From an uncultured Lachnospiraceae bacterium (GTDB lineage: Bacteria > Bacillota > Clostridia > Lachnospirales > Lachnospiraceae): a DNA stretch of 44,547 nucleotides. Positions 25,508-33,441 of the stretch are shown here, one piece after another. The DNA lies in contig CASEIR010000034.1 of NCBI GenBank assembly GCA_949287925.1, forward strand, positions 1-44,547, read 5' to 3'. The notes beneath the pieces were generated by a model. That model made no database searches, was not told where the DNA came from, and was given only the letters and a program-made list of their open reading frames with translations. Within the stretch, counting starts at the first letter, position 1. Every line of letters starts with the position of its first letter. The position numbers and the translations under genes were made by a program.

Positions 25508-27568
25508 ATGGCAGCAAAAAAAGGAAGCTTATCCATCAGCAGCGAGAACATATTTCCAATTATTAAGAAATGGGTCTATTCCGATCACGATATCTTTGTA
25601 AGAGAGATGATCTCCAACGGATGTGACGCTATCACCAAGTTAAAGAAACTGGACATGATGGGAGAGTACCAGATTCCGGATGGTTACAAAGCGGCAATCA
25701 AAGTGGAAGTGAATCCGGAAGAGAAGACGCTGAAGTTTATTGATAACGGTGTGGGAATGACGGCAGCAGAGGTAGAAGAGTACATTACCCAGATTGCATT
25801 TTCCGGCGCTACTGAATTTCTGGAAAAATATAAAGACAAGACGACAGAAGATGATATGATTGGGCATTTCGGTCTGGGATTCTATTCCGCATTCATGGTA
25901 GCCGATGAGGTGCACATTGACACTCTGTCTTATCAGGAAGGGGCAGAACCGGTACACTGGGTCAGCGCAGGCGGAACTGAATATGAGATGGAAACCGGCA
26001 CGAAAGCGGAAGTAGGGACCACGATTACTTTGTGCCTGAACGAAGACAGCCTGGAATTCGCCAACGAGTACCGTGTCAGAGAAGTCATCGAGAAATACTG
26101 TTCTTTCATGCCGGTGGAGATCTTCCTGTCCAAGGAAAATGCCGAGACGGAATACGAGACTATCGACGAGGCAGATTTGAAAGATGACGATACAGTAGTG
26201 GAACACATCCACGAGGACGCCAAGATGGAAGAAAAGGAAAATGAAAACGGCGAGAAGGAGATGGTAGAGGTTTCACCGGCCAAAGAGAAGGTGAAGATCG
26301 TAAAACGTCCCGTTTCCTTAAGCGATATCCATCCACTGTGGACCAAGCATCCAAACGAGTGCAGCGACGAAGATTACAAGGAATTCTACCGCAAGGTATT
26401 CCTGGATTACAAGGAGCCATTGTTCTGGATCCATCTGAATATGGATTATCCGTTCAACCTGAAAGGAATTCTGTATTTCCCGCGGATCAACTCGGAGTAT
26501 TATTCCATCGTTGGAACCATCAAGCTGTTCATTAACCAGGTTTTCATTGCCGATAACATTAAGGAAGTGATCCCGGAATTCCTGATGGTATTAAAGGGAG
26601 TGATCGACTGTCCGGACCTGCCGCTGAACGTATCCCGAAGCGCACTGCAGAACGATGGATTTGTCAATAAGATCGCGGATTACATTGCCAAGAAGGTGGC
26701 GGATAAGCTGGCCGGTATGTGCAAGACCAAACGGGAAGATTATGAGAAATACTGGGACAGCATCAGCCCGTTTATCAAATTCGGATGTCTGAAAGATGAA
26801 AAATTCTGCGACAAGATGAAAGACGCCATCCTGTTCAAGAATCTGGAGCATAAATATCTGACGCTGAAAGACTGCGTAGAGGCAAACGGAGGCACACTGG
26901 AGGAGCCGAAGAAAGAAGAGGCAGAAGGATCAGATCAGACAGAAGAGAAAGCGGAAGAGAAGAAGACTACCATCTACTATGTCACCGATGAGATTCAGCA
27001 GAGCCAGTATATCAATCTCTTTAAGAGTCAGGGGCAGGATGCTGTGATCTTAAGCCACAACATCGATTCTCCGTTCGTAACACAACTGGAGCAGAGAAAT
27101 CCGTCTATTGCTTTCCAGAGAATTGACGCTGATGTGACTGACCAGGCCAAAGAAGAGGTGAGCGAGGACGAGAAGGAAGCATTCCAGAAGACCTGTGACC
27201 AGCTGACAGAGATCTTCCGTAAAGAGCTGGGCAACGACAAGCTGGAAGTGAAGACCGAGAAGCTCAAGGACGATAAAGTGGCGGCTATGATCACACTCTC
27301 TGAACAGAATCGCCGGATGCAGGAAATGATGAAGATGTACGGTATGGCTGGTATGGGCATGGATATGGGCGGAGAGACTACGCTGATCCTGAATGCTAAT
27401 CATCCGCTGGTGCAGTATGTAGAGACACATAAGGATGGAGAAAACACCGGAATCATCTGTAAGCAGCTGTATGACCTGGCAATGCTGGCGCATAAGCCGT
27501 TGAATCCGGAAGAGATGACAGCATTTGTACAGAGGAGCAACGAGATCATGATGCTTCTGACAAAATAA
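25508..27568 (+). CDS. htpG: Molecular chaperone HtpG (Hsp90)
   Basis: A 686-residue Hsp90. The N-terminal GHKL ATPase domain has the ELISN-type start REMISNGCDAITKLK, the DNGVGMT motif and the GHFGLGFYSAFMVADEV lid. The middle domain (about 260-480) and C-terminal dimerisation domain follow, with the HPLV segment close to the end. Two charged insertions are seen, at about residues 235-255 and a Glu/Lys-rich stretch near 465-485, giving a protein longer than the about 620 residues of E. coli HtpG. It is a single-gene transcript, predicted to be HrcA-regulated through the perfect CIRCE element upstream, with a terminator right after. Confidence 0.96.
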   Translation: MAAKKGSLSISSENIFPIIKKWVYSDHDIFVREMISNGCDAITKLKKLDMMGEYQIPDGYKAAIKVEVNPEEKTLKFIDNGVGMTAAEVEEYITQIAFSGATEFLEKYKDKTTEDDMIGHFGLGFYSAFMVADEVHIDTLSYQEGAEPVHWVSAGGTEYEMETGTKAEVGTTITLCLNEDSLEFANEYRVREVIEKYCSFMPVEIFLSKENAETEYETIDEADLKDDDTVVEHIHEDAKMEEKENENGEKEMVEVSPAKEKVKIVKRPVSLSDIHPLWTKHPNECSDEDYKEFYRKVFLDYKEPLFWIHLNMDYPFNLKGILYFPRINSEYYSIVGTIKLFINQVFIADNIKEVIPEFLMVLKGVIDCPDLPLNVSRSALQNDGFVNKIADYIAKKVADKLAGMCKTKREDYEKYWDSISPFIKFGCLKDEKFCDKMKDAILFKNLEHKYLTLKDCVEANGGTLEEPKKEEAEGSDQTEEKAEEKKTTIYYVTDEIQQSQYINLFKSQGQDAVILSHNIDSPFVTQLEQRNPSIAFQRIDADVTDQAKEEVSEDEKEAFQKTCDQLTEIFRKELGNDKLEVKTEKLKDDKVAAMITLSEQNRRMQEMMKMYGMAGMGMDMGGETTLILNANHPLVQYVETHKDGENTGIICKQLYDLAMLAHKPLNPEEMTAFVQRSNEIMMLLTK

Positions 27569-27597
27569 TCAAAATAATTGCTTGATGTATAATAAGA

Positions 27598-27634
27598 GAC
27601 CATGGTAATCGGATCAGAATTACCATGGTCTTTC
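27598..27634 (+). terminator. htpG terminator
   Basis: A 12-bp perfect stem GACCATGGTAAT / ATTACCATGGTC (27598-27609 with 27619-27630), then TTTCTTT. The T-run side makes it a + strand terminator. Confidence 0.8.
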
Positions 27635-27643
27635 TTTATAATC

Positions 27644-28510
27644 TTAGCGTTTTAATGAAGGGATATACGCAGGTGTCTCCAGAGCAGATAAGCGCAGACT
27701 GCCGCTGCGGCTTCTGCAATGGGAAAGGCGATCCATACGCCGGTCAATCCCAGGAACCTGGGAAGGATCCATGCCAGCATGGGGAGAATACTCATTGCTT
27801 TCCGGAATGCCTGCAAACAACAAGGTCCCGGCAATCATGATGATGCCTGTTACCTGCAAGGATGCGGTTACGGTGCTTTTGAGACGGTCCGGTCTTTTTG
27901 CTCCGAAATTATAGCTGACGATAGGGCGCAGAGCCTGGACGACTCCATTAGCAGGCATGTAGACAAAGCTCTGCATTTTAAAGTACAGGCCGAGTACGGC
28001 AATGTTCACGGCTGCATTTGCCATCTGACTGAGTATTCCGTTGAGGACACTGACCAGGAGAGAGGGCATGGCCGTCATAAATGCAGAAGGAAGGGCTACC
28101 TGGTATATAGAACCGATCATGGATTTACAGACCGGGAATCTTCGAAATCGGAAAGCCAGCCCATCCTTTGAACGCTGCAACAGTAAGAAAGCCAGCGCAC
28201 AGGCTGTCATCTGCCCGATGATCGTGGCAATTGCGTCTTGAGCTTTTTCTTTTTTGTTCTCTCCCAGGCTTCGGGCAACACATGCATTCAGTCCTACCCC
28301 CAGACCTACGGCGGCTGCCAAAGACAGATTCTGCAGAGGATATACCAGAGAAACAGCCGTCAGTGCGTCCTGACTCAGCCGCGCCACAAAGATACTGTCG
28401 ACAATGTTATACATGGATTGGATCAGCATGGAAAGCATGGGTGGAAAGGCCATGGAGAGCAGCAGAGGCATAACGGGTTTCGTGCCCATAATATTTGTTG
28501 TCTGGTTCAT
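27644..28510 (-). pseudogene. MATE-family efflux transporter, decayed by two deletions
   Basis: The N-terminus (MNQTTNIMGTKPVMPLLLSM, then QSMYNIVDSIFVARLSQDAL) is a clear MATE transporter, but the frame is only 288 residues against about 450 for the family. After about residue 110 (ACALAFLLLQ) the protein jumps to the start of the second MATE half (PVCKSMIGSIYQVALPS), so about three helices are missing. Near residue 230 (GTLLFAG, around 27820) the frame is lost: the true C-terminal helix sequence ILPRFLGLTGVWIAFPIAEA continues in another frame at 27652-27834, and the preceding helix is partly absent. A full-length MATE multidrug or metabolite exporter was thus reduced to an inactive remnant, while its ribosome site, promoter and leader remain intact. 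Confidence 0.85.
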
Positions 28511-28530
28511 GTTTCATTCTCCTTCTCATA

Positions 28531-28584
28531 AAAAAAGAGCTATAGATATTCTGTTTATCTCAGAAACAGAAAAACCTATAGCTC
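28531..28584 (-). terminator. Leader terminator/attenuator before the MATE gene
   Basis: On the minus strand GAGCTATAG (28576-28584) pairs with CTATAGCTC (28537-28545), with an inner CTGTTT/AAACAG stem, followed by TTTTTT at 28536-28531. It lies between the promoter at 28596-28625 and the MATE start at 28510, so the transcript begins with a terminator hairpin almost at +1. No alternative antiterminator was found by eye. Confidence 0.65.
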
Positions 28585-28595
28585 ACTGCGGATAT

Positions 28596-28625
28596 ATTAT
28601 ATGAAAAGAAAGTGGAATGTGTCAA
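28596..28625 (-). promoter_or_regulatory. Promoter of the MATE pseudogene
   Basis: On the minus strand: TTGACA (28625-28620), 18 bases, TATAAT (28601-28596). Both boxes are perfect consensus sequences. Confidence 0.8.
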
Positions 28626-28661
28626 GATAAGATTTTTTACCTGGAATAAAAATTTCAATCA

Positions 28662-28682
28662 ACATAGAAAAATTTTCTATGT
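28662..28682. promoter_or_regulatory. 21-bp palindrome upstream of mglB (candidate operator)
   Basis: ACATAGAAAA, one central A, and TTTTCTATGT form a perfect inverted repeat. A -10-like TATACT is at 28703-28708, which places the palindrome over the -35 region of the likely mgl promoter, 76 bp before the mglB start. Binding by a regulator of galactose import is inferred, its identity unknown. Confidence 0.6.
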
Positions 28683-28757
28683 TTTCCGAAAAATGACTCA
28701 GCTATACTGTCAATATCAACAAAAGACATGGAAATGCCAAAAAGGAGGAAAAGTATC

Positions 28758-30041
28758 ATGAAAAGAAAAATGGCTTTGTTGGCAATGGCAGCAGCTCTTA
28801 CACTCTCAATGACTGCGTGTAGTTCAGGTGGTTCCGGTGACGGAGGAAGTTCTTCGGATTCCGGAAGCGCTGCTTCGGACGTAGCGAACAAGGATAAACC
28901 GCTGGTGTGGTTTAACCGTCAGCCGTCCAACAGCTCCACCGGCGAGCTGGATATGACAGCGTTGAATTTTAACAAAGACACTTATTATGTAGGTTTTGAC
29001 GCAAATCAGGGCGCGGAACTGCAGGGTACCATGATCAAAGAGTATATTGAGGCCAATATCGATAAGTTAGACCGCAATGGCGATGGCGTGATCGGATATG
29101 TACTTGCCATTGGCGATATCGGACATAACGATTCCATCGCACGTACCAGAGGTGTCCGCAAAGCGCTGGGTACAGCAGTGGAGAAAGATGGGGCGATTAA
29201 CAGTGAGCCGGTAGGAACAAATACCGACGGTTCAGCCACAGCCGTACAGGACGGAAGCATTGAAGTGAACGGTAAGAAATACGTAGTACGTGAGCTTGCT
29301 TCTCAGGAAATGAAGAATTCCGCAGGAGCTACATGGGATGCGGCTACCGCAGGAAATGCAATCGGAACCTGGTCTTCTTCATTTGGAAAGCAGATTGATA
29401 TCATTGCTTCTAACAATGACGGAATGGGAATGTCCATGTTCAATGCATGGTCTAAGGATAACAAAGTTCCCACCTTCGGATATGATGCAAACAACGACGC
29501 AGTGGCAGCCATCGCTGAAGGATATGGCGGAACCATCAGCCAGCATGCAGACGTTCAGGCTTATCTGACTTTACGTGTGCTGCGTAACGCGCTGGATGGC
29601 GTAGATATTGATACCGGAATCGGAACAGCCGATGAGGCAGGCAACGTTCTGTCCGACGATGTTTATGTATACAACGAGGATGAACGTTCCTACTATGCAT
29701 TAAATGTTGCAGTAACCGCAGACAATTATCAGGACTTTACAGATTCCACAAAGGTATATGAGCCAGTATCCAAACAGTTGGATGAAAGCTCACATGCATC
29801 CAAGAAAGTATGGCTTAATATCTATAATGCATCCGATAACTTCCTGAGTTCTACTTACCAGCCGCTGCTTCAGAACTATGATGATCTGTTGAATCTGGAT
29901 GTGGAATATATCGGAGGAGACGGACAGACCGAATCCAATATCACAAATCGTCTTGGAAATCCAAGTCAGTATGATGCGTTTGCAATCAATATGGTAAAAA
30001 CAGACAACGCAGCTTCTTACACATCCTTATTGAATCAATAA
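28758..30041 (+). CDS. mglB: Galactose/methyl-galactoside ABC transporter substrate-binding lipoprotein, circularly permuted
   Basis: A 427-residue lipoprotein (lipobox MTAC, Cys21, then a Gly/Ser linker). The mature protein starts with PLVWFNRQPS, which in classical MglB (VVFFNKEPS) lies about 90 residues in. The order then is normal through Ca loop D105-x-N107-x-D109-G, GHNDSIAR (His123, Asp125, Arg129), Trp193, NNDGM (Asn220), GYDA (Asp243) and the usual C-terminal strand (SYYALNVAVTADNYQDF). After a linker, residues 349-427 carry the classical N-terminus: VWLNIYNASDNF (Asp360, Phe362) to AFAINMV. Nearly all galactose contacts known from E. coli MglB are kept; the Asn256 position reads Gln. 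ATG 28758 follows AAAGGAGGAAAAG. mglA and mglC follow. Confidence 0.9.
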   Translation: MKRKMALLAMAAALTLSMTACSSGGSGDGGSSSDSGSAASDVANKDKPLVWFNRQPSNSSTGELDMTALNFNKDTYYVGFDANQGAELQGTMIKEYIEANIDKLDRNGDGVIGYVLAIGDIGHNDSIARTRGVRKALGTAVEKDGAINSEPVGTNTDGSATAVQDGSIEVNGKKYVVRELASQEMKNSAGATWDAATAGNAIGTWSSSFGKQIDIIASNNDGMGMSMFNAWSKDNKVPTFGYDANNDAVAAIAEGYGGTISQHADVQAYLTLRVLRNALDGVDIDTGIGTADEAGNVLSDDVYVYNEDERSYYALNVAVTADNYQDFTDSTKVYEPVSKQLDESSHASKKVWLNIYNASDNFLSSTYQPLLQNYDDLLNLDVEYIGGDGQTESNITNRLGNPSQYDAFAINMVKTDNAASYTSLLNQ

Positions 30042-30068
30042 TTACCATTCAAATATAAAACGAAAGAC

Positions 30069-30097
30069 GGTTAGGGAGAAGAAATTCTCCCTAATCC
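30069..30097 (+). other. Intercistronic hairpin between mglB and mglA
   Basis: A 10-bp stem TTAGGGAGAA / TTCTCCCTAA closed by a GAAA tetraloop (30071-30094), extended by GG/CC across a one-base bulge. No T-run follows. Such hairpins after binding-protein genes commonly protect the upstream mRNA and lower downstream expression, which would give MglB in excess over MglAC. Confidence 0.65.
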
Positions 30098-30148
30098 TCT
30101 CTTAAAGGAAAAGAAAACAATCAATATGAGCGGACAGGAGTAGTGAAG

Positions 30149-31657
30149 ATGACGGATAAGAGAGAAGATATCGTCTTATCGATCCGTGGAATGAGTAAAT
30201 CCTTTGGCCGCAACCGTGTCCTGGATCACATTAATCTGGATGTCAGGCGCGGAACGGTTATGGGACTTATGGGAGAAAACGGCGCCGGTAAGTCGACTAT
30301 GATGAAGTGCCTGTTTGGTACTTATCAGAAGGATGAGGGAACCATCATTTTGGATGGAAAGGAAGTTAGTTTTTCCGGGCCAAAAGATGCGCTGGAGAAT
30401 GGAATCGCCATGGTGCATCAGGAATTGAATCAGTGTCTGGAAAGAAACGTAGTGGATAATCTCTTCCTGGGAAGATATCCGGTGAATTCGGCAAAGATCG
30501 TTGACGAGGGACGGATGAAAAAAGAAGCGTCGGAGTTGTTCCGTAAGCTGGGAATGACGGTGAACCTTACACAGCCTATGCGGAATATGTCGGTTTCCCA
30601 GAGACAGATGTGTGAGATTGCCAAAGCAATTTCGTACAATTCCAAAGTAATTGTACTGGATGAGCCGACCTCATCGCTGACGGTACAAGAGGTTGAAAAA
30701 CTGTTCGAAATGATGGAAATGCTGAAGAAACAGGGAATCGCTCTGATCTACATTTCCCACAAAATGGATGAAATTTTCCGGATCTGTGATGATATTTCTG
30801 TTTTGCGGGACGGAAATCTGGTCATGACAAAACGTGCAGAAGAGACGAATATGAACGAATTGATTGCGGCTATGGTTGGCCGTTCTCTGGAAAACCGGTT
30901 CCCGCCAGTGGATAACGTGCCGGGAGAGGTAGTGTTGTCTGTGCAGCATTTGTCTACCAAATTTGAACCTCATCTGCAGGATATATCCTTTGACGTACGG
31001 GAAGGAGAGATTTTCGGGCTTTACGGACTGGTAGGAGCGGGACGTACCGAGCTTCTGGAGACTATATTCGGCGTGCGGACCAGGGCCGCGGGACGGGTGT
31101 ATTTTCATGACCGGCTGATGAATTTTACCAGCGCCAAAGAAGCAATGGATCACGGGTTTGCAATGATCACCGAAGAACGTAAAGCAAACGGCTTGTTTCT
31201 CAAGGGAGATCTGACCTTTAACACCACGATCGCAAATCTGAAGCAGTATAAGTCTGGAATTGCCCTTTCTGATTCTAAGATGATCAAAGCGACAGCCAAC
31301 GAGATCAAGATCATGCATACAAAATGTATGGGTCCGGACGACATGATTTCCAGTCTTTCCGGAGGAAACCAGCAAAAAGTTATCTTTGGAAAGTGGCTGG
31401 AGAGAGAGCCGAAAGTATTTATGATGGATGAGCCCACGAGAGGAATCGACGTAGGGGCAAAATACGAAATATATGAATTGATCATTCAGATGGCAAAGCA
31501 GGGTAAGACGATTATCGTTGTTTCATCTGAAATGCCGGAGATTCTGGGAATTACAAACCGGATCGGTGTCATGTCCAACGGGCAGCTGTCCGGTATTGTA
31601 AATACGAAGGAGACAAACCAGGAAGAACTTTTGAGACTTAGTGCAAAATACTTATAA
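30149..31657 (+). CDS. mglA: Galactose/methyl-galactoside ABC transporter ATP-binding protein
   Basis: A 502-residue double ABC ATPase of the sugar importer type (MglA/RbsA). The first ATPase has Walker A GENGAGKSTMMK (about residue 42), signature MSVSQRQMCEIAKA and Walker B VIVLDEPTSSL. The second half has the degenerate Walker A GLVGAGRTEL (about 295), signature LSGGNQQKVIFGKW and FMMDEPTRGIDVGAK. ATG 30149 is chosen because AGGAG (30136-30140) is 8 bases upstream; GTG 30143 is in frame but too close. It energises import together with MglC. mglC starts 12 bases after its stop. Confidence 0.95.
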   Translation: MTDKREDIVLSIRGMSKSFGRNRVLDHINLDVRRGTVMGLMGENGAGKSTMMKCLFGTYQKDEGTIILDGKEVSFSGPKDALENGIAMVHQELNQCLERNVVDNLFLGRYPVNSAKIVDEGRMKKEASELFRKLGMTVNLTQPMRNMSVSQRQMCEIAKAISYNSKVIVLDEPTSSLTVQEVEKLFEMMEMLKKQGIALIYISHKMDEIFRICDDISVLRDGNLVMTKRAEETNMNELIAAMVGRSLENRFPPVDNVPGEVVLSVQHLSTKFEPHLQDISFDVREGEIFGLYGLVGAGRTELLETIFGVRTRAAGRVYFHDRLMNFTSAKEAMDHGFAMITEERKANGLFLKGDLTFNTTIANLKQYKSGIALSDSKMIKATANEIKIMHTKCMGPDDMISSLSGGNQQKVIFGKWLEREPKVFMMDEPTRGIDVGAKYEIYELIIQMAKQGKTIIVVSSEMPEILGITNRIGVMSNGQLSGIVNTKETNQEELLRLSAKYL

Positions 31658-31669
31658 TGAGGGAGATGG

Positions 31670-33331
31670 ATGGATATGGCTAATGGATATAGTAAGATTC
31701 TGACGCCGGAAGAAGAAAAAAAGCTGCGCCGGCCGATAGAAGATTTTGTGGGAAATATTCAGGAGAAGATCGACGGCCTCAGAAAAGATGGTACAGATCA
31801 GGTGGTTGCCCTGCAAAATTATATGGACAGCACGAAACGTGACCGGAGCCTGTCACAAAACGAAAAAAATAACCGGATTAATCAGGCCAAGGAAGAGCTG
31901 AAAAAAGCGAAAGCAGTGGAAGCCCGGAATAAAGGCGAGATAGGAAAGCTGATTGCAGAAGCGGAAGGCTATCTGAAAGAGCATTTTGAAAAAGATTATT
32001 ATAAACCGGTACAGGAAAGTTGCGCACAGGAAAAGGAAGCTGCAAAAGAAAAATATCAGAGAAGAATTGCGGAACTGGAAAAAGAACATCAGGAAATTCT
32101 GGCGAAGATTACGGATCATCATGAGATCAAAGAAGAAAAATACGTATATAAAAACAGACAGTTCGACGCCAAGATCGAATATCAGAAAGATCTTCAGCAG
32201 ATCAAGGATCGAAGACACAATGCTTATACATATAGATATCACTTGATCGATCTGCTTCGGATGTCAAAGTTTACGTTCCTGGAGGACCGGGCGCAGAAAT
32301 GGGAGAACTATAAATATACGTTTAACAGGAGAAGTTTTCTCTTACAGAACGGTTTATATTTTGCCATTATACTGATTTTTATTATGTTGTGCATTATCAC
32401 GCCGATGGTAAAAGGATCGCCGCTTCTGACCTATAATAATGTATTGAATATTCTTCAGCAGGCGTCTCCGAGAATGTATCTGGCACTGGGAGTGGCAGGA
32501 CTGATCCTGCTGACTGGAACAGATCTGTCTATCGGGCGTATGGTTGGTATGGGAATGACCGTTTCAACGATCATTATGCATCAGGGTATCAATACGGGAG
32601 CTGTGTTCGGACACGTGTTTGATTTTACGGGTATGTCGATCGGAGCGCGTGTAATCCTGGCGCTTGTGGCGTGTATCGTATTGTGTACATTCTTTACGGC
32701 TATTGCAGGATTTTTCACCGCAAAGTTCAAGATGCATCCCTTTATTTCCACTATGGCAAACATGCTGGTCATCTTCGGTCTGGTGACATATGCTACAAAG
32801 GGCGTTTCTTTTGGAGCCATTGAGCCTTCAATTCCGAATATGATCATCCCCAGGATTAATGGATTTCCAACCATCATCCTGTGGGCGGTAGCTGCTATTG
32901 TGATTGTATGGTTTATCTGGAATAAGACTACTTTTGGCAAGAATCTTTATGCAGTTGGAGGAAATCCGGAAGCTGCCGCTGTTTCTGGTATTTCTGTATT
33001 TGCGGTAACGGTAGGCGCGTTTGTACTTGCGGGAATCCTGTATGGATTTGGGTCCTGGCTGGAATGTGCAAGAATGGTAGGATCCGGATCAGCAGCCTAC
33101 GGACAGGGCTGGGAAATGGACGCTATTGCAGCCTGCGTAGTTGGAGGCGTGTCCTTTACCGGTGGTATTGGAAAGATTTCAGGCGTAGTTGTGGGTGTAT
33201 TTATTTTCACGGCTCTGACGTATTCTCTTACGATTCTTGGCATTGATACAAACCTGCAGTTTGTATTCTCCGGAATCATCATTCTGGTTGCTGTTACCCT
33301 GGACTGTCTGAAATATGTGCAAAAGAAATAA
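31670..33331 (+). CDS. mglC: Galactose/methyl-galactoside ABC transporter permease with N-terminal coiled-coil extension
   Basis: A 553-residue protein. The C-terminal about 330 residues (from about 225) are a normal MglC/RbsC-type permease with about ten hydrophobic segments and the motifs LILLTGTDLSIGRMVGM and NLYAVGGNPEAAAVSGI. About 200 residues precede the first helix: highly charged, Lys/Glu-rich, predicted coiled coil (for example KEAAKEKYQRRIAELEKEHQ), presumably cytoplasmic. Classical MglC is about 336 residues, so this is an added domain. Start 31670 or the in-frame ATG 31676 are both possible; GGGAG is at 31661-31665. Third gene of the mgl operon, followed by a weak terminator. Confidence 0.93.
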   Translation: MDMANGYSKILTPEEEKKLRRPIEDFVGNIQEKIDGLRKDGTDQVVALQNYMDSTKRDRSLSQNEKNNRINQAKEELKKAKAVEARNKGEIGKLIAEAEGYLKEHFEKDYYKPVQESCAQEKEAAKEKYQRRIAELEKEHQEILAKITDHHEIKEEKYVYKNRQFDAKIEYQKDLQQIKDRRHNAYTYRYHLIDLLRMSKFTFLEDRAQKWENYKYTFNRRSFLLQNGLYFAIILIFIMLCIITPMVKGSPLLTYNNVLNILQQASPRMYLALGVAGLILLTGTDLSIGRMVGMGMTVSTIIMHQGINTGAVFGHVFDFTGMSIGARVILALVACIVLCTFFTAIAGFFTAKFKMHPFISTMANMLVIFGLVTYATKGVSFGAIEPSIPNMIIPRINGFPTIILWAVAAIVIVWFIWNKTTFGKNLYAVGGNPEAAAVSGISVFAVTVGAFVLAGILYGFGSWLECARMVGSGSAAYGQGWEMDAIAACVVGGVSFTGGIGKISGVVVGVFIFTALTYSLTILGIDTNLQFVFSGIIILVAVTLDCLKYVQKK

Positions 33332-33346
33332 TCTGCATGGCGGCGG

Positions 33347-33380
33347 AAAGAGCAGGCATTTATGCCGGCTCTTTTCGTTT
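33347..33380 (+). terminator. Weak terminator after mglC
   Basis: AAAGAGC / GCTCTTT (33347-33353 with 33368-33374) with an inner GGC/GCC stem and loop ATTTAT. The following bases TCGTTT make only a poor T-run, so readthrough into the sensor operon is possible. Confidence 0.55.
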
Positions 33381-33406
33381 ACATGCCGTCACACTTTTGC
33401 TATAAT
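33378..33406 (+). promoter_or_regulatory. Promoter of the galactose sensor operon
   Basis: TTTACA (33378-33383), 17 bases, TATAAT (33401-33406), 36 bp before the response regulator start. Confidence 0.65.
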
Positions 33407-33441
33407 CTGGAATATATAATGAGAGAATACAGGAGAGAGAG

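Noticed and set aside
28758-30041. Truncated MglB missing its N-terminal lobe
   Set aside because: The missing segment is present, recognisably, at the C-terminus with its Asp and Phe contacts, so permutation explains it better than truncation.
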